From Nonomuraea fuscirosea (GTDB lineage Bacteria > Actinomycetota > Actinomycetes > Streptosporangiales > Streptosporangiaceae), in NCBI RefSeq assembly GCF_003001935.1, contig NZ_PVNG01000001.1, positions 620,001 through 684,000 on the forward strand: a stretch of DNA of 64,000 nucleotides. Reading direction: 5' to 3'. The position numbers were made by a program, and so were the translations under genes. The notes under the pieces were generated by a model, which saw only the letters and a list, made by a program, of their open reading frames with translations, was not told the origin of the DNA and ran no database searches. Of the stretch, positions 8,548 through 17,542 are shown piece by piece (the stretch's first letter is position 1; the number at the start of each line of letters is the position of its first letter).

Positions 8548-11111
8548 CCAGGCGCCCCGCCCCCATGTCGAACGCCCCCTCCGGCAGCCAGCCCCCCGGT
8601 CTCCCGCCGGCCCCCCGCCCCGCGGCCAGCCCCGGCCGCACCCTGCACATGATCGGCAACGCCCACCTCGACCCGGTGTGGCTGTGGCCGTGGCAGGAGG
8701 GCTACCAGGAGGCGCGGGCCACGTTCTGGTCGGCGATCCACCGCATGGACGAATACCCCGACTTCGTCTTCACCTGCGACCAGGTCGTGCTGCTTTCGTG
8801 GGTGGAGGAGGCCGACCCCGAGCTGTTCGCCCGGATCAGGGAGCGGGTGGCCGAGGGCCGCTGGGTCATGACCGGCGGCTGGTGGGTGGAGCCCGACTGC
8901 AACATGCCGTCGGGGGAGTCGTTCGTCCGGCAGGGCCTGTACGGCCAGCGCTACCTCAAGGAGAAGTTCGGCGTCACGGCCTCGGTCGGCATGAACGTGG
9001 ACCCGTTCGGCCACAACGCCATGCTCCCCGCCATCCTGCGCGGCCAGGGCATGGACTCCTACTGCTTCCTGCGCCCTGGACCGCACGAGAGCGACCTGCC
9101 CGGCACGATGTTCTGGTGGGAGGCGCCGGACGGCAGCCGGGTGCTGGCCTACCGGATCCCGTTCGAGTACTGCAGCCCGCCCGGCGAGGTCGCCGGACAG
9201 ACCGAGAAGGCGCTCGGCCAGCTCGACCGCTCGCTCGGCGACCTGATGGTCTTCTACGGCGTCGGCAACCACGGCGGCGGCCCCACCAAGGCCAACATCG
9301 AGTCCATCCACCGCTACGACCGCATGGGCACGTTCGGGGAGCTGACGATGTCCTCCCCGCGCCGCTACTTCGACGAGATGGTCAAGCGCCTCGGCGAGCA
9401 GGGCCTGGCCGAGCTGCCGGTGTGGCGCGACGACCTGCAGCACCACGCGGCCGGCTGCTACTCGTCCCACTCGGGCATCAAGGCCTGGCAGCGCAGGGCG
9501 CAGGCGGCGGTGCTGTCGGCCGAGCGCTGGGCCGCGATCGCCGGCCACGACGCCCGCGCCGACCTGGAACGGGCGTGGAAGCAGGTGCTGTTCAACCAGT
9601 TCCACGACGTGCTGCCGGGCTCGGCCATCGAGCCCGCCTACGACGACGCCCGCGACCAGCTCGGCGAGGCGGTGGCGATCTCCAAGCGGATCATCACCAG
9701 GGCGCACAACGTGATCGCCCGCGACGTGCGCGTGCCCGAGGAGAGCGGCACCCAGCCGGTCATCGTCTTCAACCCGCACCCGTGGCCGGTCAGCACCAGG
9801 GTCGAGCTGCAGTACGGCCTGGCCCCCAACGGCGTGCACGTCGTGGACGCCGACGGCGCCGACGTGCCCTGCCAGCGCACCCAGTCGGTCGCCACCACCG
9901 ACGACAAGGGCCGCGGCGCCACCGTCTTCCAGGCCGAGCTGCCCGCCCTGGGCTACCGCCTCTACCGGCTGCGCCAGGGCCCGGCCGCCCACGCCACCGG
10001 CACGCTGTCCGCCTCGCGGCACCACCTGGAGAACGACGTCCTGCGCCTGGAGCTCGACCCGCTCACGGGCTGGCTGTCCAGCCTGGTCGACAAGCGCACC
10101 GGCGTGGACCTGGTGGCCGGGGCGGCGGGCGAGCACACGCAGATCTGCGCCGACCCGACCGACACGTGGGGCCACCGCGTCATCTCCTACGACTGGCCCG
10201 GCGAGGCGATGACCACGACCGACATCGTGCTGCGCGAGGAGGGCCCGCTGCGCGCCCGCATCCGCGTCGAGCGCGAGTGGGGCCGCTCCACCATGGCCGA
10301 GGAGTTCATCCTGGGCGCGGGCGACGACGACGCCGTCGAGGTGCGGGTCACGCTCGACTGGCGGGAGCAGGCGCACCTGATGAAGCTGCGCTTCCCCGTC
10401 GGGCTGGAGAGCCCGGTGGCCACGTACGAGATCCCGTTCGCGCACCTCAACCGGCCGATTGACGGGGCGGAGGAGCCCGCGCAGTCGTGGGTGGACCTGT
10501 CGGGCAGCGTGGCCGGCCGGCGCGCGGGGCTGGCCGTGGTGAACAACGCCAAGCACGGCTACGACGTCTCCCCGCCCGGTCACGGCCGTAGTCACAGCAT
10601 CGGGATCACCGCCGTGCGCAGCCCCGTCTACGCCTGGCACGACCCCAGGCTGCTCGACCCCGACGGCTACTACTCCTACCAGGACCAGGGGACGCAGCGG
10701 TTCTCGTACCTGCTGGTGCCGCACGCGGGCGACTGGCGCGCGGCCGGGCTGACCCGGCGTGCCGCCCTGCTCGGCGCGCCGGTGCGGGCCATGCTGGAGA
10801 GCTTCCACGACGGCCCGCTGCCCGGCTCGCGCGGCTACCTCGACGACGGCGGCGGCCAGGTCATGGTCACGGCGGTCAAGCTGCACGAGGACGCGCCCGG
10901 CGACCTGGTGGTGCGGGCCGTCGAGAGCACCGGTGCGGCCGCGGTCGCGACGCTGAACATCCCGATGGCCGGCATCCGGCTGACGGCCGACTTCGGGCCG
11001 AGCCAGATCCGCACGTTCCGGATCCCGCTCGCCGACCCGCTCTCCGCCGTCGAGACCGACCTGATCGAGCTGAACGAGCGCAAGGGCGCGTTCACGGTGG
11101 AACCGTGGTGA
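8544..11111 (+). CDS. Alpha-mannosidase, GH38
   Basis: A protein of 855 residues. After a Pro-rich leader of about 30 residues comes the zinc motif NAHLDPVWLWPW (H41, D43). The catalytic nucleophile is in NVDPFGHNAM (D153). Further GH38 markers are VFYGVGNHGGGPTK and the Arg/His-containing HHAAGCYSSHSGIKAWQR, then a mid-domain helical bundle and long C-terminal beta-domains. No export signal is seen, so it probably trims imported mannosides from the non-reducing end. ATG 8544 overlaps the SIS stop; ATG 8565 is an alternative start. The next gene overlaps its stop, so all four genes of this run are one transcript. Confidence 0.92.
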   Translation: MTRRPAPMSNAPSGSQPPGLPPAPRPAASPGRTLHMIGNAHLDPVWLWPWQEGYQEARATFWSAIHRMDEYPDFVFTCDQVVLLSWVEEADPELFARIRERVAEGRWVMTGGWWVEPDCNMPSGESFVRQGLYGQRYLKEKFGVTASVGMNVDPFGHNAMLPAILRGQGMDSYCFLRPGPHESDLPGTMFWWEAPDGSRVLAYRIPFEYCSPPGEVAGQTEKALGQLDRSLGDLMVFYGVGNHGGGPTKANIESIHRYDRMGTFGELTMSSPRRYFDEMVKRLGEQGLAELPVWRDDLQHHAAGCYSSHSGIKAWQRRAQAAVLSAERWAAIAGHDARADLERAWKQVLFNQFHDVLPGSAIEPAYDDARDQLGEAVAISKRIITRAHNVIARDVRVPEESGTQPVIVFNPHPWPVSTRVELQYGLAPNGVHVVDADGADVPCQRTQSVATTDDKGRGATVFQAELPALGYRLYRLRQGPAAHATGTLSASRHHLENDVLRLELDPLTGWLSSLVDKRTGVDLVAGAAGEHTQICADPTDTWGHRVISYDWPGEAMTTTDIVLREEGPLRARIRVEREWGRSTMAEEFILGAGDDDAVEVRVTLDWREQAHLMKLRFPVGLESPVATYEIPFAHLNRPIDGAEEPAQSWVDLSGSVAGRRAGLAVVNNAKHGYDVSPPGHGRSHSIGITAVRSPVYAWHDPRLLDPDGYYSYQDQGTQRFSYLLVPHAGDWRAAGLTRRAALLGAPVRAMLESFHDGPLPGSRGYLDDGGGQVMVTAVKLHEDAPGDLVVRAVESTGAAAVATLNIPMAGIRLTADFGPSQIRTFRIPLADPLSAVETDLIELNERKGAFTVEPW

Positions 11112-13078
11112 TCGCGGGCGGCGGCGAGCCGCTGGCGATCATCGACCCCGACGGGGGCTCGGTGAGCGTGGAGGTGCTGGGCGAGGGCACGTGGAGCGTC
11201 GCCTGGCGCTGGGGCGAACGGCTCCCGACCGGCCGCCGCGACCTGAGCCTCGACCTCCGGTACGACGGCGCCGAACCGGCCGCCGGGACCGTGCGCGTGA
11301 GCAGGTCCGTGGCCGCCCGCGACCCCTGGTGGCTGATCCCGGGCCTGTTCTACGGCGAGAACCGGCCCGCCGCGTGCCGGCGGATCTTCCCCCGCTTCGA
11401 GCCCGGGGCCGACCGGCCCGAGGAGATGGTCTCGGCCCGCTGGGGCTTCCGCGCCGACCGCGCCGCCACGCCCGCCGTCCTGGTCTGGGGCGACGGGGGC
11501 GGCGCCGCGCTGATCGCGGACGAGGACTCACCGCTGGGCCCGGCCGGCCTGGCCATCGGTCATGAGGCGCCGGCGCTCGACCCTCACCGGCCGGCCATCG
11601 GTCATGCGGAGTCGACGCTCGGCCCGGACGGGCCGTCCTTCGGTCACGCGGAGGGGACGGCGACGGTCTCGCTGCTGTTCCCGTACCAGGAGTATCCGGT
11701 CACCTACTACGGATCCGCCCTGGCCCGGCCCGCCGAGGCCGCCGCGCACGTGTGGCGGCCGGGGGAGTCGCACGTCCTGACCGTCGCCACGTGCGCGCTG
11801 CCCGCCGACCGGCACGCGTACGCGCCGCTGCTGCGCGAGGACCGCGATCTGCGCCGGCCGGCCGCGCCCGTCGAACCCTGGGAAGACGTGGCCGAGGCGG
11901 CCGACATCGCGGCCGAGGGCCTGTACCGCTGGCACTACGACCCCGACCCCGGCGTGCTGCTGGAGACGGTCGGATTCGACCGGGAGATCAGCGGCGGCGA
12001 CGGGGAGCGGGTGGACCGGCAGGCGATGCACGTCGGCTGGGTCAGCGGCATCCCGTGGGCGGCCGCGCTCCTGGAACACGGACTGCGTACGGGACGGCCC
12101 GAGCACGTCGCCGCCGCCGAACGGGTGATCGGCTTCATCTGCGAGAACCTGTCACCGTCCGGCACGTTCTGGGGCACCTGGTACCGAAAGTCCGGCTGGT
12201 CGCAGAGCTGGAGCCACGTCAAGGACGCCCTGCACGCGCGCACGCTGGGTGAGGCCACGCTGTTCCTGGTGCGCGCGCTGCGGCTGCGGCCCGACCCCGC
12301 GTGGGCGGCCGCGGCCCGCTCCAACCTGGACGCGATGCTCGCCCGCCAGCGGCCCGACGGCAACCTCGGGGCCCTCCACCACGCCGCCACCGGCGAGGTG
12401 CTGTCCTGGTCGGGCGCCTCCGGCCTGACCTGGGTGGCCGCGCTGGCCGAGTCGGGGGAGCCCGCCGATCTGCGGGCCGCCGAGCTGGCCGGGGAGTACT
12501 ACGCGTCGTTCGTGGACGACGAGTTCATCTACGGCGCGCCCGAGGACGTGGACCTGGCGCCCACCTCGGAGGACGGGTACGCCGCCGTGCTGGCGTACAT
12601 GGCACTGCATCGCCGCACGGGCGCGGATCGCTGGCTGGACCTGGCCCGCCGGGCCGCCGACTGGACGCTCACCTTCCGCTACACCTACAACGTGCGCTTC
12701 GGCCCGCGCACCCCCCTCGGCGTGTACGGCTTCGCCACCAGGGGCGCGGACCAGGCGTCACCGTCCAACCAGCACCTGCACGCGTACGGGCTGGTGTGCA
12801 CCGCCGAGCTGATCGAGCTCTCGCGGGCGCTGGGCGACCCGTACTACGCGGAGCGGGCGCACGAGACACTCGACTGCTTCCGCCAGCTCCTGCCGGCCGC
12901 CGACGGCGACCTCAACGCCTACCGCGGCATGATCACCGAACGGTACTACCAGACGGACTGCTTCCAGCCGAAGGGCATGTACCTGACGCTGTCGCACGCC
13001 TGGAGCGCGGGTGTGCTCCTGCTGGCCTGCGAGCAGATCCTCGCCCAGTCACCCGTGGCGGCCCGCGACCACGGGTGA
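11105..13078 (+). CDS. Six-hairpin (alpha/alpha)6-like glycosidase-type protein
   Basis: A protein of 657 residues from GTG 11105 (GTG 11108 is equally possible; both overlap the mannosidase stop). An N-terminal beta-rich part of about 260 residues is followed by a helical toroid-like half, with repeated aromatic and Gly-rich helix ends such as GWVSGIPWAAALLEHG, WYRKSGWSQSWSHVKDA and HLHAYGLVCTAELIEL. This resembles six-hairpin glycosidases, but I do not recognise the GH family. Three 14-residue tandem repeats (encoded at 11534-11659) interrupt the N-terminal part. The coupled position after the alpha-mannosidase suggests work on the same glycan. Confidence 0.6.
   Translation: MVIAGGGEPLAIIDPDGGSVSVEVLGEGTWSVAWRWGERLPTGRRDLSLDLRYDGAEPAAGTVRVSRSVAARDPWWLIPGLFYGENRPAACRRIFPRFEPGADRPEEMVSARWGFRADRAATPAVLVWGDGGGAALIADEDSPLGPAGLAIGHEAPALDPHRPAIGHAESTLGPDGPSFGHAEGTATVSLLFPYQEYPVTYYGSALARPAEAAAHVWRPGESHVLTVATCALPADRHAYAPLLREDRDLRRPAAPVEPWEDVAEAADIAAEGLYRWHYDPDPGVLLETVGFDREISGGDGERVDRQAMHVGWVSGIPWAAALLEHGLRTGRPEHVAAAERVIGFICENLSPSGTFWGTWYRKSGWSQSWSHVKDALHARTLGEATLFLVRALRLRPDPAWAAAARSNLDAMLARQRPDGNLGALHHAATGEVLSWSGASGLTWVAALAESGEPADLRAAELAGEYYASFVDDEFIYGAPEDVDLAPTSEDGYAAVLAYMALHRRTGADRWLDLARRAADWTLTFRYTYNVRFGPRTPLGVYGFATRGADQASPSNQHLHAYGLVCTAELIELSRALGDPYYAERAHETLDCFRQLLPAADGDLNAYRGMITERYYQTDCFQPKGMYLTLSHAWSAGVLLLACEQILAQSPVAARDHG
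11534..11659 (+). repeat. 42-bp tandem repeat, three copies, inside the six-hairpin gene
   Basis: Three in-frame units start at 11534, 11576 and 11618. They encode 14-residue blocks of the form L-[GD]-P-x4-[AS]-[IF]-G-H-[EA]-E/A-x-[AT], for example LGPAGLAIGHEAPA and LDPHRPAIGHAEST. The block interrupts an otherwise regular domain and looks like recent slippage. Confidence 0.85.
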
Positions 13079-13224
13079 CCCTGTCGCCCGCGACCGACCA
13101 GGCGATCGCGGAACCGGGGAACCGCGGAGCCGGAGAACCGGGCGATCGGAGACCCGGGGACCAGGCAACCGAGCACCCGCGAATTGGATAATCTGAGCAA
13201 CCCGTCAACACGGAAAGGCGCTCG

Positions 13225-13956
13225 ATGCCCGGTGCGCGACTCCGGCCGGTGGATCTGGCGCGCGAGCACGGCCTGTCGACACAGGCGGTCCGCAACTACG
13301 AGGAAGCGGGCATCCTCCCGCCCGCCGCCCGCACCGAGTACGGCTACCGCACCTACACCCACCTGCACGCCCGGGCCCTGGGCGCGTTCCTCGCCCTGGT
13401 GCCCGCCCACGGACACAGGACCGCCACGTCGATCATGTGCGCCGTGCACCGGGACGCCGAGGACGAGGCGCTGCGGCTGATCGACGAGAGCCACGCCCAA
13501 CTGCTCGACGACCGCCGCACCCTCCGAGCCGTCGAACAGGCCCTGCGCGCCCTCGAACCACCGGACCCCACACCGACCGCCCACCCCACCGGCACCTTCA
13601 TCGGCCCGCTGGCCGTCCGCCTCGGCATCCGGCCCGCGACCCTGCGCAAGTGGGAACGTGCCGGGCTGGTCACCCCCCGCCGCGACCCGCAGACCGGATA
13701 CCGCGTCTACTCCGCCGCCGACGTCCGGGACGCGCAGCTCGCGCACCAGCTCAGGAGGGGCGGATACCCGCTGGAACAGATCGCCCTGCTGCTCACCCAG
13801 GTCCGCGCGGCGGGCGGCCTCGCGCCCCTGGAAAGCACGTTGAACGACTGGCACGCCCGCCTGTCGTCCCGCGGCCGCGCGATGCTGCACGCCGCCGCCG
13901 AACTACACACCTACCTGAACGCCCGCACCCCGGCAGCCGACCGCAGCGAACCGTAG
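13225..13956 (+). CDS. TioE-type regulator with two MerR-like HTH domains
   Basis: A protein of 243 residues. The first MerR-type winged helix (about residues 7-45) begins RPVDLAREHGLSTQAVRNYEEAG with the wing GYRTYTHLH. The second (about 128-175) has LAVRLGIRPATLRKWERAG and the wing GYRVYSAADVRDAQ. Two MerR DNA-binding units in one chain are the hallmark of the TioE group. No metal-binding cysteines are seen in the C-terminal part, which is LAHQLRRGGYPLEQI then a helix. A GATAAT at 13187-13192 and AAAGG before the ATG give expression signals. The target genes are unknown. Confidence 0.82.
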   Translation: MPGARLRPVDLAREHGLSTQAVRNYEEAGILPPAARTEYGYRTYTHLHARALGAFLALVPAHGHRTATSIMCAVHRDAEDEALRLIDESHAQLLDDRRTLRAVEQALRALEPPDPTPTAHPTGTFIGPLAVRLGIRPATLRKWERAGLVTPRRDPQTGYRVYSAADVRDAQLAHQLRRGGYPLEQIALLLTQVRAAGGLAPLESTLNDWHARLSSRGRAMLHAAAELHTYLNARTPAADRSEP

Positions 13957-13975
13957 TAAGCCCTGGGAGCTGGAG

Positions 13976-14543
13976 TCAGGTGAGCGGGAACGTCTCGCTC
14001 TCGGTCCAGCGCTCGCCGTCCACACAGACCAGCAGCGTCACGGCCCGGGCTCGGGATGTCAGCGGCAGCTCGCCGTCCAGGGCCGACTCCTCCACCACGT
14101 CGGCGCGCCCCAGGGTCAGGTGCGGGATGATCGTGTCGTGTGCCCCGCCGTACGGAGGCGTCTCCGGCCAGCGCGCCACGACGGACTCCGTCAGCCGTAC
14201 GAACGCCTCGGCCGGTTCCGGCGTCAGGTAGACCACCTCGGGAAAGCGTCCGACCCGGCGAAAGCCGACGTCCACAGCGGGATGCTGCTGGAACAGCGCC
14301 CGCAACTCAGCCCGTACGGTGTCGTCGATCCGGCTGATGGGCAGGAACGGCACCAGCCACCGTCACATGCGCCGGGATGCCGTCCTCATGCTCCCGCCAC
14401 CGCCCCACCAACGGCTCCGCCTCCGGCACCGTCACCACGAGCGCCGTATCCCCAGCCCGGAACGCCACCACCCGCTCGCCGCCACCGGCCGCAGTCCGTC
14501 CCCCAGCCCCCGCCCTCTCGCCCGCGCCACGCCGTTCCACCAT
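13976..14543 (-). pseudogene. 2'-5' RNA ligase-family gene broken by a frameshift
   Basis: On the minus strand an ATG at 14543 with an excellent ribosome site (GAGGAGGA) opens a frame running through VVTVPEAEPLVGRWREHEDG to the first HxT motif, PAHVTVA. The family's next segment, PFLPISRIDDTVRAELRALF, and the second motif PHLTLGR lie in another frame that ends at 13976. Removing one G near 14354-14357 joins them as AHVTVAVPFLPISRID, a natural family sequence of about 188 residues. So this is either a genuine +1 frameshift or an assembly error. The family (LigT/2H phosphoesterases) acts on 2',3'-cyclic or 2'-5' phosphodiesters. Confidence 0.78.
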
Positions 14544-14744
14544 CGCTCCTCCTCGACTCGCACCCGCATCCGCGCGCCCTCGCCCTCGCGCTCGCCACCA
14601 GCGTGTATCGCTCTTCCTCGGGGCCGCCACCAGGTTTCCGCGCAGGCTCGGACGCCGCGCGCAGGAGACCCCGAGGCCCGCACGATTCGGATATTTCGTG
14701 AAAGACGGCGTGGGATTCGGGCGGGACCTAATAGTCTCCCGGGG

Positions 14745-15464
14745 GTGCAGAATTCGCTGACTTTCACCGACCTTCTCGACGACGCCGCCCTGATCTCCCT
14801 GGAACACCAGCTACACCTGGAAGAAGTCCTCGCCGAGCACAGCTGGCACGTGGACCTCCAGGCGCGGCGTTTCGAGTTCACCGGCACGCAGCCGCGCACG
14901 TGCACCGCCTTCCACCTGCTCGGCAGCGCCGCCCCCGGCCCGGCCTCGTGGCTGTGGGCCTGGGCGAACCCGTCCGGCTTCCCGGCCGAGGTGGCGGCGA
15001 CGGCCGCGAGGTTGCGCGACTTCGGTCTCCAGCACGGCATCCAGGAGCTGGCCTCGGCGGAGGTCCCGTTCAGCGCGCTGCCGGGTTCGCCCACGGAGCC
15101 GCATCTCGTCGCCGGGCTGATGACCGAGGCGGCCAAGGCGGTGACCGGCCTCTGGACCTCGTACAACGGCGACGCGGGCGGTGGCACGCGCGCGGCCTTC
15201 CTGGTGGAGCACCCCGACTTCCACCTGCCGCCGATCGATTCGGTCCGCGTCATGCGGGTCATGCAGCAGGCGCTCGCCGGTCTGCGCCTGTCGGATCACC
15301 GGCGGGTGGTGTACAGCTACGCCAAACACCGGGGCCTCGGTGTGAAGTTCGACGGTGACCAGGCCACGCTCTCCGGGCCTGGCCTTTCGGCGGTGGTGGA
15401 CTTCGACGGGCTGGGGCGGATCGCCCACATCAACGCCAATCTGTCGTCCGCGAACGGCGGCTGA
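14745..15464 (+). CDS. Conserved hypothetical protein, DUF6882-like
   Basis: A protein of 239 residues from GTG 14745. It resembles the actinobacterial DUF6882 group by features such as LEEVLAEHSWHVDL, SWLWAWANPSGFP and the central EAAKAVTGLWTSYNGDAGGGTRAAFLV, although I cannot run a search. No signal peptide or membrane segment is present. A TAATAGT sequence at 14730-14736 lies about ten bases upstream, so transcription may start almost at the GTG. Function unknown. Confidence 0.65.
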   Translation: MQNSLTFTDLLDDAALISLEHQLHLEEVLAEHSWHVDLQARRFEFTGTQPRTCTAFHLLGSAAPGPASWLWAWANPSGFPAEVAATAARLRDFGLQHGIQELASAEVPFSALPGSPTEPHLVAGLMTEAAKAVTGLWTSYNGDAGGGTRAAFLVEHPDFHLPPIDSVRVMRVMQQALAGLRLSDHRRVVYSYAKHRGLGVKFDGDQATLSGPGLSAVVDFDGLGRIAHINANLSSANGG

Positions 15465-15573
15465 GCCCGGGCCCTCCGGTCTCGACGCCGCTCCCGGGAG
15501 TAGCGCCGCTCTGACACCCGCCGGGGCGGAAAAGCCGTGGCCGGTGTCAGAGGGCTCGGGTAACTTGCTCCGC

Positions 15574-16611
15574 ATGCCGGCCTACCCTGACAAGCCGCAG
15601 CCCGGTGACAGAGTCGCCATCCTGTCACCGGCCGCCGGGCTTCCCGCCATCTTCCCCGCCCCGTACGAGCTGGGTCTGTCCCGCCTGGAGAAGGAGTTCG
15701 GGCTGGTCCCGGTCGAATACCCGACCACCCGCGTGCTCGGCGCGTCCCCGGCCGCCCGTGCCGCCGACGTCAACGCGGCCTTCGCCGATCCGTCGATCAA
15801 GGCCGTGCTGACCTCCATCGGCGGCGAGGACCAGATCAAGGTGCTGCGTCACCTCGACCCCGACGTCCTGCGCGCGAACCCGAAGCCGTTCTTCGGCCTC
15901 AGCGACAACACCAACCTGTGCAACTACCTGTGGAACCTCGGCGTCGTCTCCTACTACGGCGGTGCGATCATGACCGCCTTCGGCCGCGGCGGGGCGATGG
16001 AGGCGCAGACCGCCGAGGCCCTGCGGGCCGCGCTGTTCACGCACGACGAGTACGAACTGCGTCCCGCGCCGGCCTACAGCGACGTCGACCGCGACTGGGG
16101 CGACCCGGCGACGCTGGCGAGCGAGCCCGAGCCGTTCCCCGGCGGCGGCTGGCGGTGGCACGGCCCGAGCCGCGCGGTGACCGGCCCTTCGTGGGGCGGC
16201 TGCCTGGAGATCATCGACCTGAACCTGCGCGTCGGCACCCACATCAGGCAGCCGGCCACGTACGACGGCTGCGTGCTGTTCCTGGAGACCTCCGAAGAGC
16301 TCCCCGACGCCACGTACGTCTACCGCGTGCTCATGACCATGGGCGAGCGCGGCCTGCTCCAGCGCTTCGCCGCCGCCATCGTCGGCCGCCCCAAGGCGTG
16401 GTCGCTGGACAACCGGCTCACGCCCGAGCGCAAGGCCGCGTACACCGCCGCTCAGCAGGAGGCCGTGCTCAAGGCGTTCACCGAGTACAACCCGGACATT
16501 CCGCTCGTTTTCCAGGTGGACATCGGGCACACGGATCCGCAGCTGGTCGTCCCGTACGGCGGCTCCGTCACCGTCGACGCCCCAGCCGGCCGCATCACCG
16601 TGCGTTACTAG
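15574..16611 (+). CDS. S66-family peptidase (LD-carboxypeptidase/MccF-like)
   Basis: A protein of 345 residues. It starts KPQPGDRVAILSPA, typical of the S66 family, and carries the nucleophile elbow GLSDNT (Ser110), followed by YYGGAIMTAFG and the C-terminal FQVDIGHTDPQLVVPYGG with the expected His. S66 members are LD-carboxypeptidases in cell-wall recycling or MccF-type enzymes that detoxify microcin C-like aminoacyl nucleotides. Several large-family traits (the long insertion, and ETSEELPDATYVYR where the catalytic Glu is expected) favour the MccF-like branch. Cytoplasmic. It is followed after 26 bases by an MDMPI-fold gene on the same strand. Confidence 0.85.
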   Translation: MPAYPDKPQPGDRVAILSPAAGLPAIFPAPYELGLSRLEKEFGLVPVEYPTTRVLGASPAARAADVNAAFADPSIKAVLTSIGGEDQIKVLRHLDPDVLRANPKPFFGLSDNTNLCNYLWNLGVVSYYGGAIMTAFGRGGAMEAQTAEALRAALFTHDEYELRPAPAYSDVDRDWGDPATLASEPEPFPGGGWRWHGPSRAVTGPSWGGCLEIIDLNLRVGTHIRQPATYDGCVLFLETSEELPDATYVYRVLMTMGERGLLQRFAAAIVGRPKAWSLDNRLTPERKAAYTAAQQEAVLKAFTEYNPDIPLVFQVDIGHTDPQLVVPYGGSVTVDAPAGRITVRY

Positions 16612-16637
16612 CACCGTCACCCGGGAGAACCTGCGAA

Positions 16638-17468
16638 ATGACGATCTTCGGTCCCGCCATCGACGTCCGCCCCCTGTTCCCGCGCGAACGGCAGGCCCTG
16701 CTCGACCTGCTGCGCGCCCTCGGCCCGGGGGACTGGTCGAAGGAGACGATCTGCCCGGGCTGGGACGTGCACGACATCGCCGGACACGTGCTCAACGACT
16801 ACCTGCGGCGCCTGTCGGGCAGCCGCGACGGCTACCCGGGCGCCGTCTTCGCCGACGACGAGACGCTGCCCGCCTACCTCGCGCGCACGAACGGCGAGTT
16901 CGTCGCGGCCACCCGCCAGCTCAGCCCGCGGGTGCTGATCGAGCTGCTGGAGCACCTCGGGCCGCGGCTCGACGCCGTCTGGGCGGCGCACGACCTGGAG
17001 GCGCCGGCCGGCCTGAACGTGTCCTGGGCGGCCAGCGACGTCGACAGTCCCGCGTGGCTCGACATCGGCCGCGAGTACACCGAGTTCTGGGTCCACCAGC
17101 AGCAGATCCGCGACGCCGTGGCCATGCCGGGAGCCACCCAGCCGGAGCTCATGGCGCCAGTGCCGTACCTCTTCGCCCGAGCTCTGCCGCACACCCTGCG
17201 CACGATCGAGCGGCCCGAGGGGACGTCGGCCGAGCTGGAGGTGCTCGGGCCGGCCGGTGGACGGTGGAGCGCGGTACGGCGCGACGGCCGCTGGCGCCTG
17301 GCGGAGGCCGCGGGCGAGCCGGCCGCGCGGGTCTCGATGGACCAGGACGTGTTCTGGCGGCTGGCGAGCAGGGGCATCACCGTGGCGGAGGCGCGCGAGC
17401 GCTCCACGTCGAGCGGTGACCCCGAGCTCACCGCCGCGATGACGACACTGCTCGCCGTCGTCGCCTGA
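16638..17468 (+). CDS. Maleylpyruvate isomerase-family (MDMPI-fold) protein
   Basis: A protein of 276 residues with the actinobacterial DinB-like MDMPI N-terminal bundle: CPGWDVHDIAGHVLNDYLRR supplies the first metal-ligand His, and EYTEFWVHQQQIRDA supplies the Glu and second His. A C-terminal SCP2-like region (ERPEGTSAELEVLGPAGGRW to MDQDVFWRLASRG) follows. Members named after mycothiol-dependent maleylpyruvate isomerase mostly have unknown substrates; the fold itself fits a mycothiol-making actinomycete. A ribosome site (GGGAGAA) precedes the ATG. The gene ends 29 bases before a strong terminator. Confidence 0.82.
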   Translation: MTIFGPAIDVRPLFPRERQALLDLLRALGPGDWSKETICPGWDVHDIAGHVLNDYLRRLSGSRDGYPGAVFADDETLPAYLARTNGEFVAATRQLSPRVLIELLEHLGPRLDAVWAAHDLEAPAGLNVSWAASDVDSPAWLDIGREYTEFWVHQQQIRDAVAMPGATQPELMAPVPYLFARALPHTLRTIERPEGTSAELEVLGPAGGRWSAVRRDGRWRLAEAAGEPAARVSMDQDVFWRLASRGITVAEARERSTSSGDPELTAAMTTLLAVVA

Positions 17469-17497
17469 CCTCGGGTCCGCGTCGCGGCCCGTACGAA

Positions 17498-17536
17498 AGA
17501 GGTCTGGGAGCCTTCGCTGAGCGCTCCCAGACCTCT
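17498..17536. terminator. Strong bidirectional terminator hairpin
   Basis: A perfect 14-bp inverted repeat, AGAGGTCTGGGAGC (17498-17511) and GCTCCCAGACCTCT (17523-17536), with an 11-base loop. It stands between the convergent MDMPI-fold gene (stop 17468) and cvnD (stop 17543) and is well placed to end both transcripts. Confidence 0.85.
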
Positions 17537-17542
17537 GGGCGG

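Noticed and set aside
8259..10886. 875-codon minus-strand frame opposite the mannosidase gene
   Set aside because: The plus-strand GH38 protein has all catalytic motifs; the antisense product is a His/Arg/Gly/Val-rich shadow without domains.
13079..13224. Hairpin CGCGG/CCGCG (13107-13126) as terminator of the glycan operon
   Set aside because: Only five pairs with a ten-base loop in a stretch of GAACCGGGG-like short repeats; too weak to annotate.
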